Shown piece by piece: positions 8,875 to 17,536 of a DNA stretch of 41,595 nt. The notes below the pieces were generated by a model. It was not told where the DNA came from and searched no databases. It worked only from the letters and a program-made list of their open reading frames with translations. Positions within the stretch are counted from its first letter, which is position 1, and each line of letters starts with the position of its first letter. Origin of the DNA: Prolixibacteraceae bacterium (GTDB lineage Bacteria > Bacteroidota > Bacteroidia > Bacteroidales > Prolixibacteraceae); contig JANQHI010000036.1 in assembly GCA_028282705.1 (NCBI GenBank), positions 1 through 41,595 on the forward strand. The letters run 5' to 3'. Both the position numbers and the translations under genes were made by a program.

Positions 8875-9491
8875 TTCTTTTCTTCCTGTTTCAGTAATTT
8901 AGGTATCCCAACCAATAATTCAATAAGTGCTATAAAAACAAGGCTGTAGCCTAACAGTTCAACCCCTTCTTCAACAGTAGCTTTCACGTTCCTCATATAC
9001 CCATCTTCCATGAGCAATTCCCAAAACTTTTCGCGTCCAAAAAGGCGGCTAAATACATAAGTAACCAGTATCCCTACAAAAAGGAATGCAGATGAAGGTA
9101 TTTTTAAAAAAGTGTAAAAACCATCTATCAGCCTTTTAAAATAACGTACAATTATATACAGGGAAATAGCCAGCAGTGGCACAACAAAATAGAACCAATC
9201 ATCCAGTATATCATTAAATTCCCTTATAAATGACATCAAAAAAAACAAAGAAACCACAAATGAAAAATGCCTTATTTTAACCACCTTCCATCCTATAACC
9301 AAAAACCCAATAAATAATAAAAATGCCAATATCTCCTGGCTTTTTTCAGTTAGCGAGGTTTCTCCAAACTTGGCATCACCAACAGGATGGGAAGCATCAT
9401 ACATAAAAATCATGTTAAGTGCCACCATCACAAAAATGTAAATGGTGAAACGAATAAAAAAGAACAGGATACTGAAATGTTTACTCTTCAT
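8871..9491 (-). CDS. Six-helix integral membrane protein of unknown function
   Basis: The 206-residue product shows six hydrophobic segments: FSILFFFIRFTIYIFVMVA, ILAFLLFIGFLVIGW, FSFVVSLFFLMSF, WFYFVVPLLAISLYIIV, SAFLFVGILVTYVF and LGYSLVFIALIELLVGI. It has short loops and a charged tail (KLLKQEEKN). I do not recognise a family and see no catalytic or transport motif. The first helix begins right after MKSKH. It overlaps the 3' end of the convergent nucleotidyltransferase gene by 4 nt. No promoter consensus was found upstream. Confidence 0.65.
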   Translation of the reverse strand: MKSKHFSILFFFIRFTIYIFVMVALNMIFMYDASHPVGDAKFGETSLTEKSQEILAFLLFIGFLVIGWKVVKIRHFSFVVSLFFLMSFIREFNDILDDWFYFVVPLLAISLYIIVRYFKRLIDGFYTFLKIPSSAFLFVGILVTYVFSRLFGREKFWELLMEDGYMRNVKATVEEGVELLGYSLVFIALIELLVGIPKLLKQEEKN

Positions 9492-9583
9492 ATTTTAGGA
9501 ACTAAGGATTGAAGCCTAAAAATAAACAATACCAATTTTTAATCAAAGTGTATTAGTGCCAATAAACAAAAATGGGTGGCAGT

Positions 9584-10414
9584 TTACTGTTTTAAGGTTT
9601 GTTGCACTGCATAAGAGAAAGCATCCTCTTCATTTGAAGGGGCAAAGCTATATTGTGTTTTTAATGACTCTGGTGCATTTGAAGCAAGGTATGAATAGTT
9701 GGTATAATTAAGCAATTCTATATCATTATAATCATTGCCAATCCCAAGGGTATGCTCCCTATCAATCCCCACAAGGTTACACAACCAGGCCACTGCATCT
9801 CCCTTTGATATTGATTTATGGAATATTTCCATCCATATGTTGCCACTCATCAGTGGTGATGTGGTCCTGATAATACCAATGTCGTCAAACTCTTCAAGCA
9901 AAACCTTCTTTAATTTATGAAAAAGGGGCTCATCATTGGGTAGGATAACCAGGAACTGGCTGAAGCTTATTTCATTTGCCTCTTGCAAGGGGTCAGCATG
10001 TGAATTGTGCCTCCTGTAATAAGTTTCAAACTCAGGAACTGGGTTAAGCCCAGAATAGTACAAAAACTTATGGTTTTCAGGAATTGGGAAAAAAGCATTA
10101 AAACTGACCCCCATTTGCTTTAATGAACTTATAAGCTTTCCTGATGTCTCTGTAGGGATATTCTGGTTAAAAATATGTTGCTGGGTTTGGCAATTATAAA
10201 TACCTGCACCTGATGAAAAAATTATGTAATCAAAAGGGATAGGTGAAGGTATAACATCTTTTACTTTTTTGAGGTTCCTTCCAGTAGCAATTACACGTGT
10301 AATATTCTTCTCTCCCAACAACCTTAATGTATTCAGGTTCTTATTACTTATCGAATGGTCATTTTTTAAGAATGTACCATCAAGGTCAGTTGCAATTAGT
10401 TTTACTTTATACAT
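9584..10414 (-). CDS. Cof-type HAD-IIB family phosphatase
   Basis: The 276-residue protein carries HAD motif I near the N-terminus (IATDLDGTFLKND, with the nucleophile D and the acid/base D of DxDGT) and motif II in RVIATGR. The conserved lysine is in SISKGDAVAWL. Motif IV is GIGNDYNDIELL, followed by ASNAPESLK. A cap domain of the C2B type lies between motifs II and III. Members dephosphorylate sugar phosphates, pyridoxal phosphate or flavin precursors in the cytoplasm. The substrate cannot be assigned here. It is transcribed away from dapB across a gap of about 257 bp. Confidence 0.85.
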   Translation of the reverse strand: MYKVKLIATDLDGTFLKNDHSISNKNLNTLRLLGEKNITRVIATGRNLKKVKDVIPSPIPFDYIIFSSGAGIYNCQTQQHIFNQNIPTETSGKLISSLKQMGVSFNAFFPIPENHKFLYYSGLNPVPEFETYYRRHNSHADPLQEANEISFSQFLVILPNDEPLFHKLKKVLLEEFDDIGIIRTTSPLMSGNIWMEIFHKSISKGDAVAWLCNLVGIDREHTLGIGNDYNDIELLNYTNYSYLASNAPESLKTQYSFAPSNEEDAFSYAVQQTLKQ

Positions 10415-10616
10415 GCCTGTTTATTGCTTTTATTAAATCAACAAAGAAATTGCCAGAACTTAAAATACCAATTTTGAATTTAATTTAATGATAATGACAT
10501 CTTAATATTTAAACCATAATGGGCATTCTTTAGTCTTAGATAATGGCCATAAACACACAAAGTTCACCAGAAAATTAAATGTGTTTGTCGAAAAATAACA
10601 GGGCAACCCATTTAGC

Positions 10617-10648
10617 TTTATTACATTTGATCGATTATTATATCTTTG
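10617..10648 (+). promoter_or_regulatory. Promoter of dapB-lepB
   Basis: TATCTTTG at 10641-10648 matches the -7 consensus TAnnTTTG, with TTTA at 10617-10620 as a weak -33 element 20 nt upstream. It lies 23 nt before the dapB ATG at 10672. This placement supports the shorter DapB start, since the longer frame from 10579 would begin upstream of the promoter. Confidence 0.5.
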
Positions 10649-10671
10649 TGGTCTATTTGAATGAAACAAGT

Positions 10672-11388
10672 ATGAATATTGCACTCATTGGTTACGGGAA
10701 AATGGGTAAAGAGATTGAAAAAATTGCACATTCCCGTGGGCATAAGACACCAGTTATTATTGACATCAACAATCCTGAAGATTTTACAAAAGAGAACCTC
10801 CGGAAGTGTGATGTTGCTATTGAGTTTACTATCCCTTCATCAGCCATAACAAACTACCTGAACTGCTTTGAGGCAGGCATCCCTGTTGTTAGTGGGACTA
10901 CTGGGTGGCTTGAACATAAAGATGAAATTTTTGGCAAGTGCAAAGAGTATGCTGGCACCTTCTTTTATGCCAGCAATTTTTCTGTGGGGGTAAACCTGTT
11001 TTTTGAGCTCAATAAAAAATTGGCTGAATTAATGGCTCCACATAAGGATTATAATGCAGAAATGAAAGAGGTACACCATACCCAAAAACTGGATGCACCC
11101 AGTGGCACTGCCATTACCCTTGCTGAAGGGCTTATTGAAAAACTTCCCAAAAAAGAAAAATGGGTAAACCATGCTGGACAATCTGCAAATGAGTTAGGCA
11201 TTATTTCTGAAAGGACAGGCAATGTACCAGGTATCCATTCAATTAAATATGACTCAGAGGTTGATTTTATTGAAGTTACACACAGTGCAAAAAACAGGGT
11301 AGGTTTTGCATTTGGGGCTGTTTTAGCAGCTGAATTTTGCCTTGGGGAAAAGGGCATCCTGACAATGAAAGATTTACTAAAATTATAA
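10672..11388 (+). CDS. dapB: 4-hydroxy-tetrahydrodipicolinate reductase
   Basis: DapB reduces the dihydrodipicolinate-type intermediate with NAD(P)H in the lysine and meso-diaminopimelate pathway, which feeds peptidoglycan synthesis. ATG 10672 gives MNIALIGYGKMGKEIEKIAH, with the nucleotide-binding G-x-G-x-x-G at residues 7-12. The catalytic segment HHTQKLDAPSGTA begins at about residue 134 and contains the His-His pair, the Lys, and the DAPSGTA substrate loop. The C-terminus FAFGAVLAAEFCLGEKGILTM is also typical. The length of 238 residues fits the short Bacteroidota form. The longer reading frame starting at 10579 is rejected because a promoter lies inside the extension. lepB follows after 15 nt, so they likely form an operon. 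Confidence 0.95.
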   Translation: MNIALIGYGKMGKEIEKIAHSRGHKTPVIIDINNPEDFTKENLRKCDVAIEFTIPSSAITNYLNCFEAGIPVVSGTTGWLEHKDEIFGKCKEYAGTFFYASNFSVGVNLFFELNKKLAELMAPHKDYNAEMKEVHHTQKLDAPSGTAITLAEGLIEKLPKKEKWVNHAGQSANELGIISERTGNVPGIHSIKYDSEVDFIEVTHSAKNRVGFAFGAVLAAEFCLGEKGILTMKDLLKL

Positions 11389-11403
11389 TATTGAAGAGTA
11401 AAA

Positions 11404-12744
11404 ATGAGACAAATACTTACAAATAAATGGTTTAAATTTATTGTAGTTGGCACCTTATATTGCCTTTGGGTAATATGGCTGCAAAACTATTGGTGGTTTT
11501 TTGGATTGGCAATTATTTTTGACATTTACATAACCCAAAAAGTACATTGGGCATTTTGGAAAAAGAAAGACCCTCCAGGTGGTAAACAAACCAAAGTTGT
11601 TGAATGGGTAGATGCCATCATTTTTGCAGTAATTGCTGCATCATTTATCAGGATGTTTTTTATTGAGGCTTATACTATCCCTACCTCATCAATGGAAAAA
11701 TCATTGTTGGTGGGCGATTACCTCTTTGTAAGCAAAACAGCTTATGGACCTAAAGTACCTAATACACCTATTTCATTTCCATTTGTACATAATAAGATGC
11801 CTCTTACCAAATCAACAAAGTCATATGTTGAATGGGTAAAAACACCATACAGGCGACTGGCAGGGTTCAGGAAAATAAAAAACAATGATGTTGTTGTGTT
11901 CCATTTCCCTGAAGGGGATACAGTTGCACAAAACCTCCCCACACAAAGTTACTACCAGCTCGTGAGGACCTATGGCAGGGACAGGGTTTGGACTGATAAA
12001 AGGAACTTTGGGGAAATTATAGTACATCCAGTGGATAAAAGGGAAAATTATATTAAACGTTGCGTGGGGATCCCTGGAGATAAGCTGGTATTGAAAAATG
12101 GGGTACTGTTTGTAAATGGTAAGCAACAGGAACATTTTAAAGGTATGCAATATGACTATAATGTTTTTACAAATGGTACATCAATCAACCCCAAAGCCCT
12201 TGATAGGTTAAAGATTGCTAATAATGACAGGACAAGGTTTTCAAACCAACAATATTTATTCCCTCTTACCAATGAAAGGGTGGATGAGTTGAAAGGGTTT
12301 GCCAATGTAAATTCAGTTGAAAAAATATTGCAGGAAGAAACAAGTTGGGATAAGAATATATTCCCTTCTGACGAACACTTTAAATGGAATGTTGACAACT
12401 TTGGACCTTTAACTGTGCCCAAAAAAGGAGAAACAGTAACTATTTCCCCTGAGAATATTGCTCTCTACAAAAGGATCATTTCTGTTTATGAAAATAATAA
12501 GCTCGAAATTGAGGGGAACACCATTAAAATAAATGGGGAGGTTGCCACCAGCTACACCTTCAAAATGGATTACTATTGGATGATGGGAGATAACCGCCAC
12601 AACTCAGCTGATTCAAGGTATTGGGGCTTTGTTCCCGAAGACCACGTAGTTGGAAAAGCATTGGTGATTTGGCTTTCACTTGACAAAGACAAAGGGCTGG
12701 CAAATAAAATCCGCTGGAGGAGGTTGTTGAAATCAATTCATTAA
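11404..12744 (+). CDS. lepB: Signal peptidase I (long Bacteroidota form)
   Basis: This membrane-bound serine protease cleaves signal peptides from exported proteins on the periplasmic side. Two hydrophobic segments lie at the N-terminus (about residues 11-45), and a further one is at about 68-84. Box B IPTSSMEKSLLVGD carries the catalytic serine (about residue 96). Box D with the catalytic lysine reads NYIKRCVGIPGDKL (about 216). Box E, MMGDNRHNSADSRYWGFVP, is at about 394. The 446-residue length comes from a large insertion between boxes D and E, which is common in Bacteroidota LepB. It follows dapB closely and ends in a strong terminator at 12775. Confidence 0.95.
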   Translation: MRQILTNKWFKFIVVGTLYCLWVIWLQNYWWFFGLAIIFDIYITQKVHWAFWKKKDPPGGKQTKVVEWVDAIIFAVIAASFIRMFFIEAYTIPTSSMEKSLLVGDYLFVSKTAYGPKVPNTPISFPFVHNKMPLTKSTKSYVEWVKTPYRRLAGFRKIKNNDVVVFHFPEGDTVAQNLPTQSYYQLVRTYGRDRVWTDKRNFGEIIVHPVDKRENYIKRCVGIPGDKLVLKNGVLFVNGKQQEHFKGMQYDYNVFTNGTSINPKALDRLKIANNDRTRFSNQQYLFPLTNERVDELKGFANVNSVEKILQEETSWDKNIFPSDEHFKWNVDNFGPLTVPKKGETVTISPENIALYKRIISVYENNKLEIEGNTIKINGEVATSYTFKMDYYWMMGDNRHNSADSRYWGFVPEDHVVGKALVIWLSLDKDKGLANKIRWRRLLKSIH

Positions 12745-12774
12745 AGATAATAATACAAACTATAACTTCGTTTT

Positions 12775-12804
12775 AAAGGATAATGTGTTACATTGTCCTT
12801 TTTT
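12775..12804 (+). terminator. Rho-independent terminator after lepB
   Basis: AAAGGATAATGT (12775-12786) pairs with ACATTGTCCTTT (12790-12801) across a 3-nt loop, with one G-T wobble. A T-rich run follows. It lies 30 nt past the lepB stop and ends the dapB-lepB unit. Confidence 0.8.
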
Positions 12805-12826
12805 CTTTTAAGAAAAACGTTAGAAT

Positions 12827-13186
12827 ATGCAAATATTAATTGTAATTATACTGGTTATAGCTGTTTTGCTGGTCATTTTTACATTGCAAAATTCAATTGA
12901 GGTTTCCATCCAGCTTTTTTTCTGGGAAATTGCAAATGCCCCCCTTGTATTGGTATTGCTTAGCTGCCTTGCATTAGGTTACCTGGTAGCTTTGATTTAT
13001 TTTTACCCCAGGTTTTGGAAACTAAAACGTGAATATAACCAAATGATCAAATTCAATGCTGAACTAAATGAACTACATTCAATGAACCATCCTGGGAAAA
13101 AAAGGGATAATGCTGCAAGGGTAGTTGAAAACCCAGAGGGTGATGAAATGGCAGGGGAAGATGATACATCTTTTTTCAATGATTAA
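12827..13186 (+). CDS. LapA-like (DUF1049) small membrane protein
   Basis: The 119-residue protein has two transmembrane helices, about residues 2-20 and 38-60. Between them is the conserved TLQNSIEVSIQLFFWE segment, which matches the TLQN-x-x-V-x-V-x-F-x-x-W pattern of LapA/DUF1049 domains. A coiled, charged tail follows (KREYNQMIKFNAELNELHSM), ending in an acidic stretch. In enterobacteria, relatives assemble with LapB to control LpxC and lipopolysaccharide synthesis. That role is not established for this phylum. The gene ends 1 nt before the WbqC-like start and is probably translationally coupled to it. Confidence 0.7.
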   Translation: MQILIVIILVIAVLLVIFTLQNSIEVSIQLFFWEIANAPLVLVLLSCLALGYLVALIYFYPRFWKLKREYNQMIKFNAELNELHSMNHPGKKRDNAARVVENPEGDEMAGEDDTSFFND

Positions 13187-13187
13187 A

Positions 13188-13811
13188 ATGAACCAAGAAA
13201 TTATCCTGGGCACAGCCTACCTGGCTCCAATACAGTATTTTACAAAAATTATCCTTTCTAATAATGTACTTATTGAACAACACGAAAATTTTATAAAACA
13301 AACATACAGGAATCGTTGTATCATACTTGGGGCTAATGGGACAATCCCTTTAGTTATCCCTGTTGAGAAAGGCAGGGGTGGTAAAACAAAAGTCAAAGAT
13401 ATTCGTGTATACAATGGGTTGCCATGGCAAAGAAACCATTGGCGGTCAATTTTTTCAGCTTACAATTCATCTCCTTACTTTGAGTATTATGAAGAATCAT
13501 TAAACAGGTTTTATTCAAAAAAATGGGATTTTTTATTTGATTTCAATACTGAAATCACCAACTGGGTCCTTGAGGAATTGGAAATAGAAGCAAGTTTAAC
13601 TATGACCTCTGAATTTATTGAAGGAGGCATCACATCTTTCCGTGAATACATATCCCCCAAAAATACTATTAAAGACCCAGGTTTTATCCCCTTTCCTTAC
13701 ACACAGGTTTTCAGTGATAAATTTGAGTTTTTACCAAACCTGAGCATTATTGATTTACTTTTTAATGAAGGGCCTAATAGCTACAATGTTTTGGAGAATA
13801 GTATTGCCTAG
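13188..13811 (+). CDS. WbqC-like family protein
   Basis: ATG 13188 (MNQEIILGTAYLAPIQYFTK) starts a 207-residue protein one nucleotide after the LapA-like stop. The longer frame from 13125 would overlap that gene by 62 nt and is rejected. The N-terminal L-x-x-x-Y-L-x-P-x-x-Y-F pattern, the central NRCIILGANGTIPLVIPV and the PWQRNHWRSIFSAYNSSPYFEYY block are characteristic of the WbqC family. Members lie in polysaccharide or glycan loci and are thought to help transfer or modify sugars, but the reaction is unproven. The 3' end overlaps the convergent Nudix gene by 4 nt. Confidence 0.85.
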   Translation: MNQEIILGTAYLAPIQYFTKIILSNNVLIEQHENFIKQTYRNRCIILGANGTIPLVIPVEKGRGGKTKVKDIRVYNGLPWQRNHWRSIFSAYNSSPYFEYYEESLNRFYSKKWDFLFDFNTEITNWVLEELEIEASLTMTSEFIEGGITSFREYISPKNTIKDPGFIPFPYTQVFSDKFEFLPNLSIIDLLFNEGPNSYNVLENSIA

Positions 13812-14239
13812 CCCAAATCAACCTGAGCCCTAAACAACTGTATCACCTCATTATGGTCAAAAGCCAATTGTGGCAATTCATCCATTGAAAACCACTGGGC
13901 TTTTGTAGCATCATCACCTCCTTTTACTTTAGGCAGGTTATCAAGAAATGTGTAATAAACTACAGATATAGTCCTATGGCGTGGATCCCTGTCAATAGTA
14001 TCAAAAGCGCGGAATTGTTGCATGGCCTCCACCTTAATTCCTGCCTCCTCAAATAATTCCCTCATACAAGATTCTTCCAGTGTTTCATCCATATTAACAA
14101 AACCACCTGGCAATGCCCACATCCCCATAAATGGTGCATTCCCCCTCTCAATAAGAAGTATGTATTTTTGCCCTTCAGTTTTAGCAATAACAATGGCATC
14201 AACTGTTAAGGCCGCCCGTGGATATTTATACTTATACAT
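13808..14239 (-). CDS. Nudix hydrolase
   Basis: The 143-residue single-domain protein contains a complete Nudix box at residues 46-68: G46, five residues, E52, seven residues, R60-E61-L62-F63-E64-E65-A66-G67-I68. The glutamates bind the metal ions used to split nucleoside diphosphates linked to another group. There is no winged-helix domain as in NrtR regulators, so it is probably a plain pyrophosphatase. The pattern with MWALPGGFV and an N-terminal YPRAALTVDAIVI resembles ADP-ribose or NADH-type enzymes, but the substrate is a guess. It lies downstream of a 30-codon microprotein gene and the NlpC/P60 gene, and the three are likely cotranscribed. Confidence 0.9.
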   Translation of the reverse strand: MYKYKYPRAALTVDAIVIAKTEGQKYILLIERGNAPFMGMWALPGGFVNMDETLEESCMRELFEEAGIKVEAMQQFRAFDTIDRDPRHRTISVVYYTFLDNLPKVKGGDDATKAQWFSMDELPQLAFDHNEVIQLFRAQVDLG

Positions 14240-14241
14240 GG

Positions 14242-14334
14242 CTAATTATGCCTCCCTGTTTTCCAGTACCTGACCACTAGTATTAATGCAATGATCATTA
14301 CTAATAATAAAATAAGCAATTCAGTGTGTCCCAT
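14242..14334 (-). CDS. 30-residue single-span membrane microprotein
   Basis: A 31-codon frame (ATG at 14334-14332, TAG at 14244-14242) encodes MGHTELLILLLVMIIALILV, then VRYWKTGRHN. It is one hydrophobic helix followed by a basic tail, the layout of a small inner-membrane protein with its C-terminus inside. Its ATG lies one nucleotide after the TAA of the upstream NlpC/P60 gene, and its TAG is 2 nt before the Nudix start. The three frames thus abut almost without gaps, which argues for a real, translationally coupled gene. It is too short for standard gene calling. No function can be assigned. Confidence 0.5.
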   Translation of the reverse strand: MGHTELLILLLVMIIALILVVRYWKTGRHN

Positions 14335-14335
14335 T

Positions 14336-15124
14336 TTATGTAAGGATTTTTTTCATTACACGCATTTTATGGGTATAACGTTTCAAATCAACATTAAAAA
14401 TCCCAAATTGGTCAACATTATCAATTCTTACTTTTCCTGAAGCATGGATAATCTTATTTCTTTTCCATATGATCCCAACATGTATAATATTTCCCTCATC
14501 ATCATCAAAAAAAGCCAGGTCTCCAGGCAATGCCTCTTCAACAAAACTAATGGCTGCCCCCATATGGACCTGTTGACTGGCGTCGCGCGGTAATTTTATG
14601 CCTGCTATCTTATAAATAACCTGGGTGAAGCCACTACAATCAATCCCAAAAGGAGACCTTCCTCCCCAAAGGTAAGGTGCATTAAAATATTTTAATGATT
14701 GGTTTATAACCAGTCCGCGTTGGTTTTTTATCTTCCCATAGGAGATTTCTCCAGGCATTGAATAAGTATCTTTATCTACCCTGAATTCTTTTAAATATGG
14801 CCTCCAAACAGGTAATGTGCTTCCTGATACCAACATCAGGTTTTGTTCTTCATTGATAGGGATAATGGTAAATATATCTTTGGTGACAGCTGAGGGGGAA
14901 TTTTCAATCTTATTGAATGTCCTTTGGTTGATAGCTGTTACCATTTTCTGGTCCACCCAACCATCATACCCATCAAAAGCTAATTTTACATGGCACCACC
15001 CCAGCATTTGCTCCAGTACCTCAAAATGTTCTCCATATAAAATCTGGGTCACCATTTCACTTTTTTCTGAAGGGTCTTTCCTTACAGGAATCAGGCTTAG
15101 GCTGGAGATACCATATTGCATCAT
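14336..15124 (-). CDS. NlpC/P60 (C40) peptidase with SH3 domain
   Basis: The 262-residue protein has an N-terminal bacterial SH3-like region (about residues 5-65, SLIPVRKDPSEKSEMVTQIL ... WCHVKL) and a C-terminal NlpC/P60 domain. The catalytic cysteine is in GIDCSGF (about 162), the histidine in IIHVGI (about 214), and the third polar residue in IIHASG (about 226). The domain order and the lack of a signal peptide match the cytoplasmic gamma-D-glutamyl-amino-acid dipeptidases (YkfC-like) that recycle murein peptides. Start ATG 15124 is directly followed by a second ATG at 15121, and either could be used. It is divergent from the PgpH-like gene, with 185 bp between them. Confidence 0.85.
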   Translation of the reverse strand: MMQYGISSLSLIPVRKDPSEKSEMVTQILYGEHFEVLEQMLGWCHVKLAFDGYDGWVDQKMVTAINQRTFNKIENSPSAVTKDIFTIIPINEEQNLMLVSGSTLPVWRPYLKEFRVDKDTYSMPGEISYGKIKNQRGLVINQSLKYFNAPYLWGGRSPFGIDCSGFTQVIYKIAGIKLPRDASQQVHMGAAISFVEEALPGDLAFFDDDEGNIIHVGIIWKRNKIIHASGKVRIDNVDQFGIFNVDLKRYTHKMRVMKKILT

Positions 15125-15137
15125 TATATTTATTAAT

Positions 15138-15168
15138 TTTGTTAAACAAATAACAATAAATAAGTTTG
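15138..15168 (+). promoter_or_regulatory. Promoter of the PgpH-like gene
   Basis: TTTG (15138-15141), 19 nt, then TAAGTTTG (15161-15168) is a full match to the Bacteroidota housekeeping promoter. It implies a 5' leader of about 135 nt before the ATG at 15310. I see no recognisable riboswitch in that leader. Confidence 0.6.
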
Positions 15169-15309
15169 TTTTTACAGGGTTCCACCTTAGATTGTTTTGG
15201 CTTTACAAACAGCCCGGAATCCTTATAAAAAACACATATATTTACTTTATCAAAGATAAAATTATTTGAGGTAAGCAGGCTTTTGAAAGACAATCCATAA
15301 AAAGAAATT

Positions 15310-17385
15310 ATGAAAAGTTATCGACAAAGGACAAAAAAGTTTTACAGGATATTATACTGGATATTCCTTTTTGTACTGACAGCATTTTCATTGCAACTTA
15401 TCCTTCCAGGAGAACCTAAATTCAAATATGAATATTTAAAAGGGACACCCTGGAAACATGAAAACCTGGTTGCCCCATTTGATTTTGCCATTCAAAAATC
15501 AGAAGAGCAAATTGAAGTAGAAAAAAGAGGCATTGAACAATCTGTTGTCCCTTACTTCACTGTTGATACTTCTGTTGCCAAACAAAATTTAGGAAAGTTA
15601 GAAAATGAGCTTCAATTGGCCATTGATTCTTCATTAACAAGCCAACCTGCTATTGTTGCTGAACTATTGGGGCAGTTAAACCAAATTTATGAAACTGGGA
15701 TATTAGAGCGCTCGCCTGAATCATACCAAAACCTAAAAGGAAAAACAGAGATTGCCAAATTAACAGGCAATGTATCTAAAAAAGTATTGATAGATAACCT
15801 GTATTCTGAAAAAATCGCCTATAATATCCTGACAAACAAATTACTTGGCATTATTGACAAAAATCCTGATGTTGCTGAAAGCTTATCTAAGTTTGAACCT
15901 AGCAATTACATTAAATCCAACTTGTCATTTAATGCAGAAATCACAAAAAAACAAACTGATGAAGCCCTGCTATCAATTTCCCCAACAATGGGCATGGTGC
16001 AGGTAGGAGAAAGGATTATATTAAGTGGTGAAATTGTTGATAATGATATATTCATTATACTGGAATCTCTAAAGAATACTTATGAGAAGAAAAGAGGGGA
16101 AAGCATAAATAGCTGGTTGATCTTTACCGGCAAATTGTTATTAATTACCATCTTCCTTGTGCTATTATTTATCTTTTTGCTTTTTTACCGCTATGATATC
16201 CTTGAGCATTTCAGGAGGCTTACCTTCCTGCTTTCATTAATTGTAATAATGGTACTTGCCTCCATTTTTGCAAACTCTTATGAAGGACTACATATTTATA
16301 TTGTCCCCCTAGCTATACTGCCAATTGTTGTGCGCACATTTTTTGATTCAAGAACAGCTATCTTTACATTGGTTATCACAACTCTTTTAATTGGTTTTTA
16401 TGCACCAAATAATTATGAATATGTCCTCTTGCAAATAATAGCAGGGATATTAGTAGTTTTTAGCCTGGCAAGGATGCACAGGAGGGTACACCTAATTATG
16501 GCATCCATATGGGTACTACTTTCTTATTCACTTGTTTATACTGCTATAAACCTTATCCAGGGAGGAAATATTCTGGATGTAGATTTCAAGATGATCAGAT
16601 GGTTTGCCTTTAACAGTATTTTCATTTTTGCTATTTACCCATTAATGTATGTATTTGAAAAATTGTTTGGGTTCATCTCTGATATCACACTAATTGAACT
16701 AGCTGATACAAACCAGCCATTGCTTAGGAAGCTTGCTGATGAGGCTCCTGGAACCTTTCAACATTCAATGCAGATCGCTAACCTTGCAGAAGAGGTCATT
16801 TTAAGGATAGGGGGAAACCCTTTCCTTGTGCGTGCTGGTGCCTTGTACCATGACATTGGGAAAATTGCAAAAGCTGACCATTTTACTGAAAACCAGTTTG
16901 GGATTGATAACCCTCACGACCAATTGAATTATGTTGACAGTGCCAAAATTATTGTTGACCATGTTAAAAGTGGTATAAAACTAGCCAGGAAAAACAACCT
17001 ACCAGAAAATATCATTGAGTTTATTGCCACACACCATGGCACTTCTAAAGCAAAATATTTCTACTTGAAACAACAGGAAGAAAACCCTGATAAAAAAGTT
17101 GACCCTAATGCATTCACTTATCCTGGTCCCCTTCCAACCTCAAAAGAAGCTGCAGTTGTCATGCTGGTTGATGGGATTGAAGCTGCTTCGCGCAGTTTAA
17201 AAGATAAAAACATCAATAACCTGAAAGAATTGGTGAATAATATGGTTAACCAAAAAGTAAATGAACACCAGTTGGATAATTCAAATCTTACCTTTAGGGA
17301 TATAAATAACATTAAAGAAATACTTCTCAATAAATTAATTAATATCTACCACGTGAGGATCCCTTATCCAAAAGAAGCTAAATAA
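15310..17385 (+). CDS. 7TM-HD family phosphohydrolase (PgpH-like)
   Basis: The 691-residue integral membrane protein has one N-terminal helix (about 13-33) and a long extracytoplasmic 7TMR-HDED-type domain (about 40-265, ending MGMVQVGERIILSGEIV). A cluster of membrane helices follows (about 272-455), then a cytoplasmic HD domain. The HD motif reads GALYHDIGKIAKADHF (about residue 512). Further metal ligands lie in DHVKSGIKLA, FIATHHGTSKAKYFY and MLVDGIEAASRS. In Firmicutes this architecture (PgpH) degrades cyclic di-AMP. The same activity is likely here but not shown. It has its own promoter at 15138 and is convergent with the SusD gene downstream. Confidence 0.88.
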   Translation: MKSYRQRTKKFYRILYWIFLFVLTAFSLQLILPGEPKFKYEYLKGTPWKHENLVAPFDFAIQKSEEQIEVEKRGIEQSVVPYFTVDTSVAKQNLGKLENELQLAIDSSLTSQPAIVAELLGQLNQIYETGILERSPESYQNLKGKTEIAKLTGNVSKKVLIDNLYSEKIAYNILTNKLLGIIDKNPDVAESLSKFEPSNYIKSNLSFNAEITKKQTDEALLSISPTMGMVQVGERIILSGEIVDNDIFIILESLKNTYEKKRGESINSWLIFTGKLLLITIFLVLLFIFLLFYRYDILEHFRRLTFLLSLIVIMVLASIFANSYEGLHIYIVPLAILPIVVRTFFDSRTAIFTLVITTLLIGFYAPNNYEYVLLQIIAGILVVFSLARMHRRVHLIMASIWVLLSYSLVYTAINLIQGGNILDVDFKMIRWFAFNSIFIFAIYPLMYVFEKLFGFISDITLIELADTNQPLLRKLADEAPGTFQHSMQIANLAEEVILRIGGNPFLVRAGALYHDIGKIAKADHFTENQFGIDNPHDQLNYVDSAKIIVDHVKSGIKLARKNNLPENIIEFIATHHGTSKAKYFYLKQQEENPDKKVDPNAFTYPGPLPTSKEAAVVMLVDGIEAASRSLKDKNINNLKELVNNMVNQKVNEHQLDNSNLTFRDINNIKEILLNKLINIYHVRIPYPKEAK

Positions 17386-17486
17386 CTGATTTCCAAATAA
17401 TAGGTATCATCTGGCAAAAAGGTAAAACCATAAGTACTAGCTTTGGTAAAACCTCTCCTTATTGATAAATTATTTTGGAATGGCAT

Positions 17487-17515
17487 AAAAAAAGGCTGCT
17501 AAATTAGCAGCCTTT
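17487..17515 (-). terminator. Terminator of SusC/SusD pair A
   Basis: An 11-bp perfect stem, AAAGGCTGCTA (17491-17501) and TAGCAGCCTTT (17505-17515), closes a 3-nt loop. On the minus strand it is followed by a T run (A run at 17487-17493 on plus), so it ends transcription of the SusD gene coming from the right. On the plus strand only TTTAATATTT follows, so it may work weakly for the PgpH-like gene too. Confidence 0.8.
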
Positions 17516-17536
17516 AATATTTATATAGAATAATTT

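Noticed and set aside
10579-10671. N-terminal extension of DapB
   Set aside because: A -7 promoter element lies inside it, and the family start with the GxGxxG motif is at 10672.
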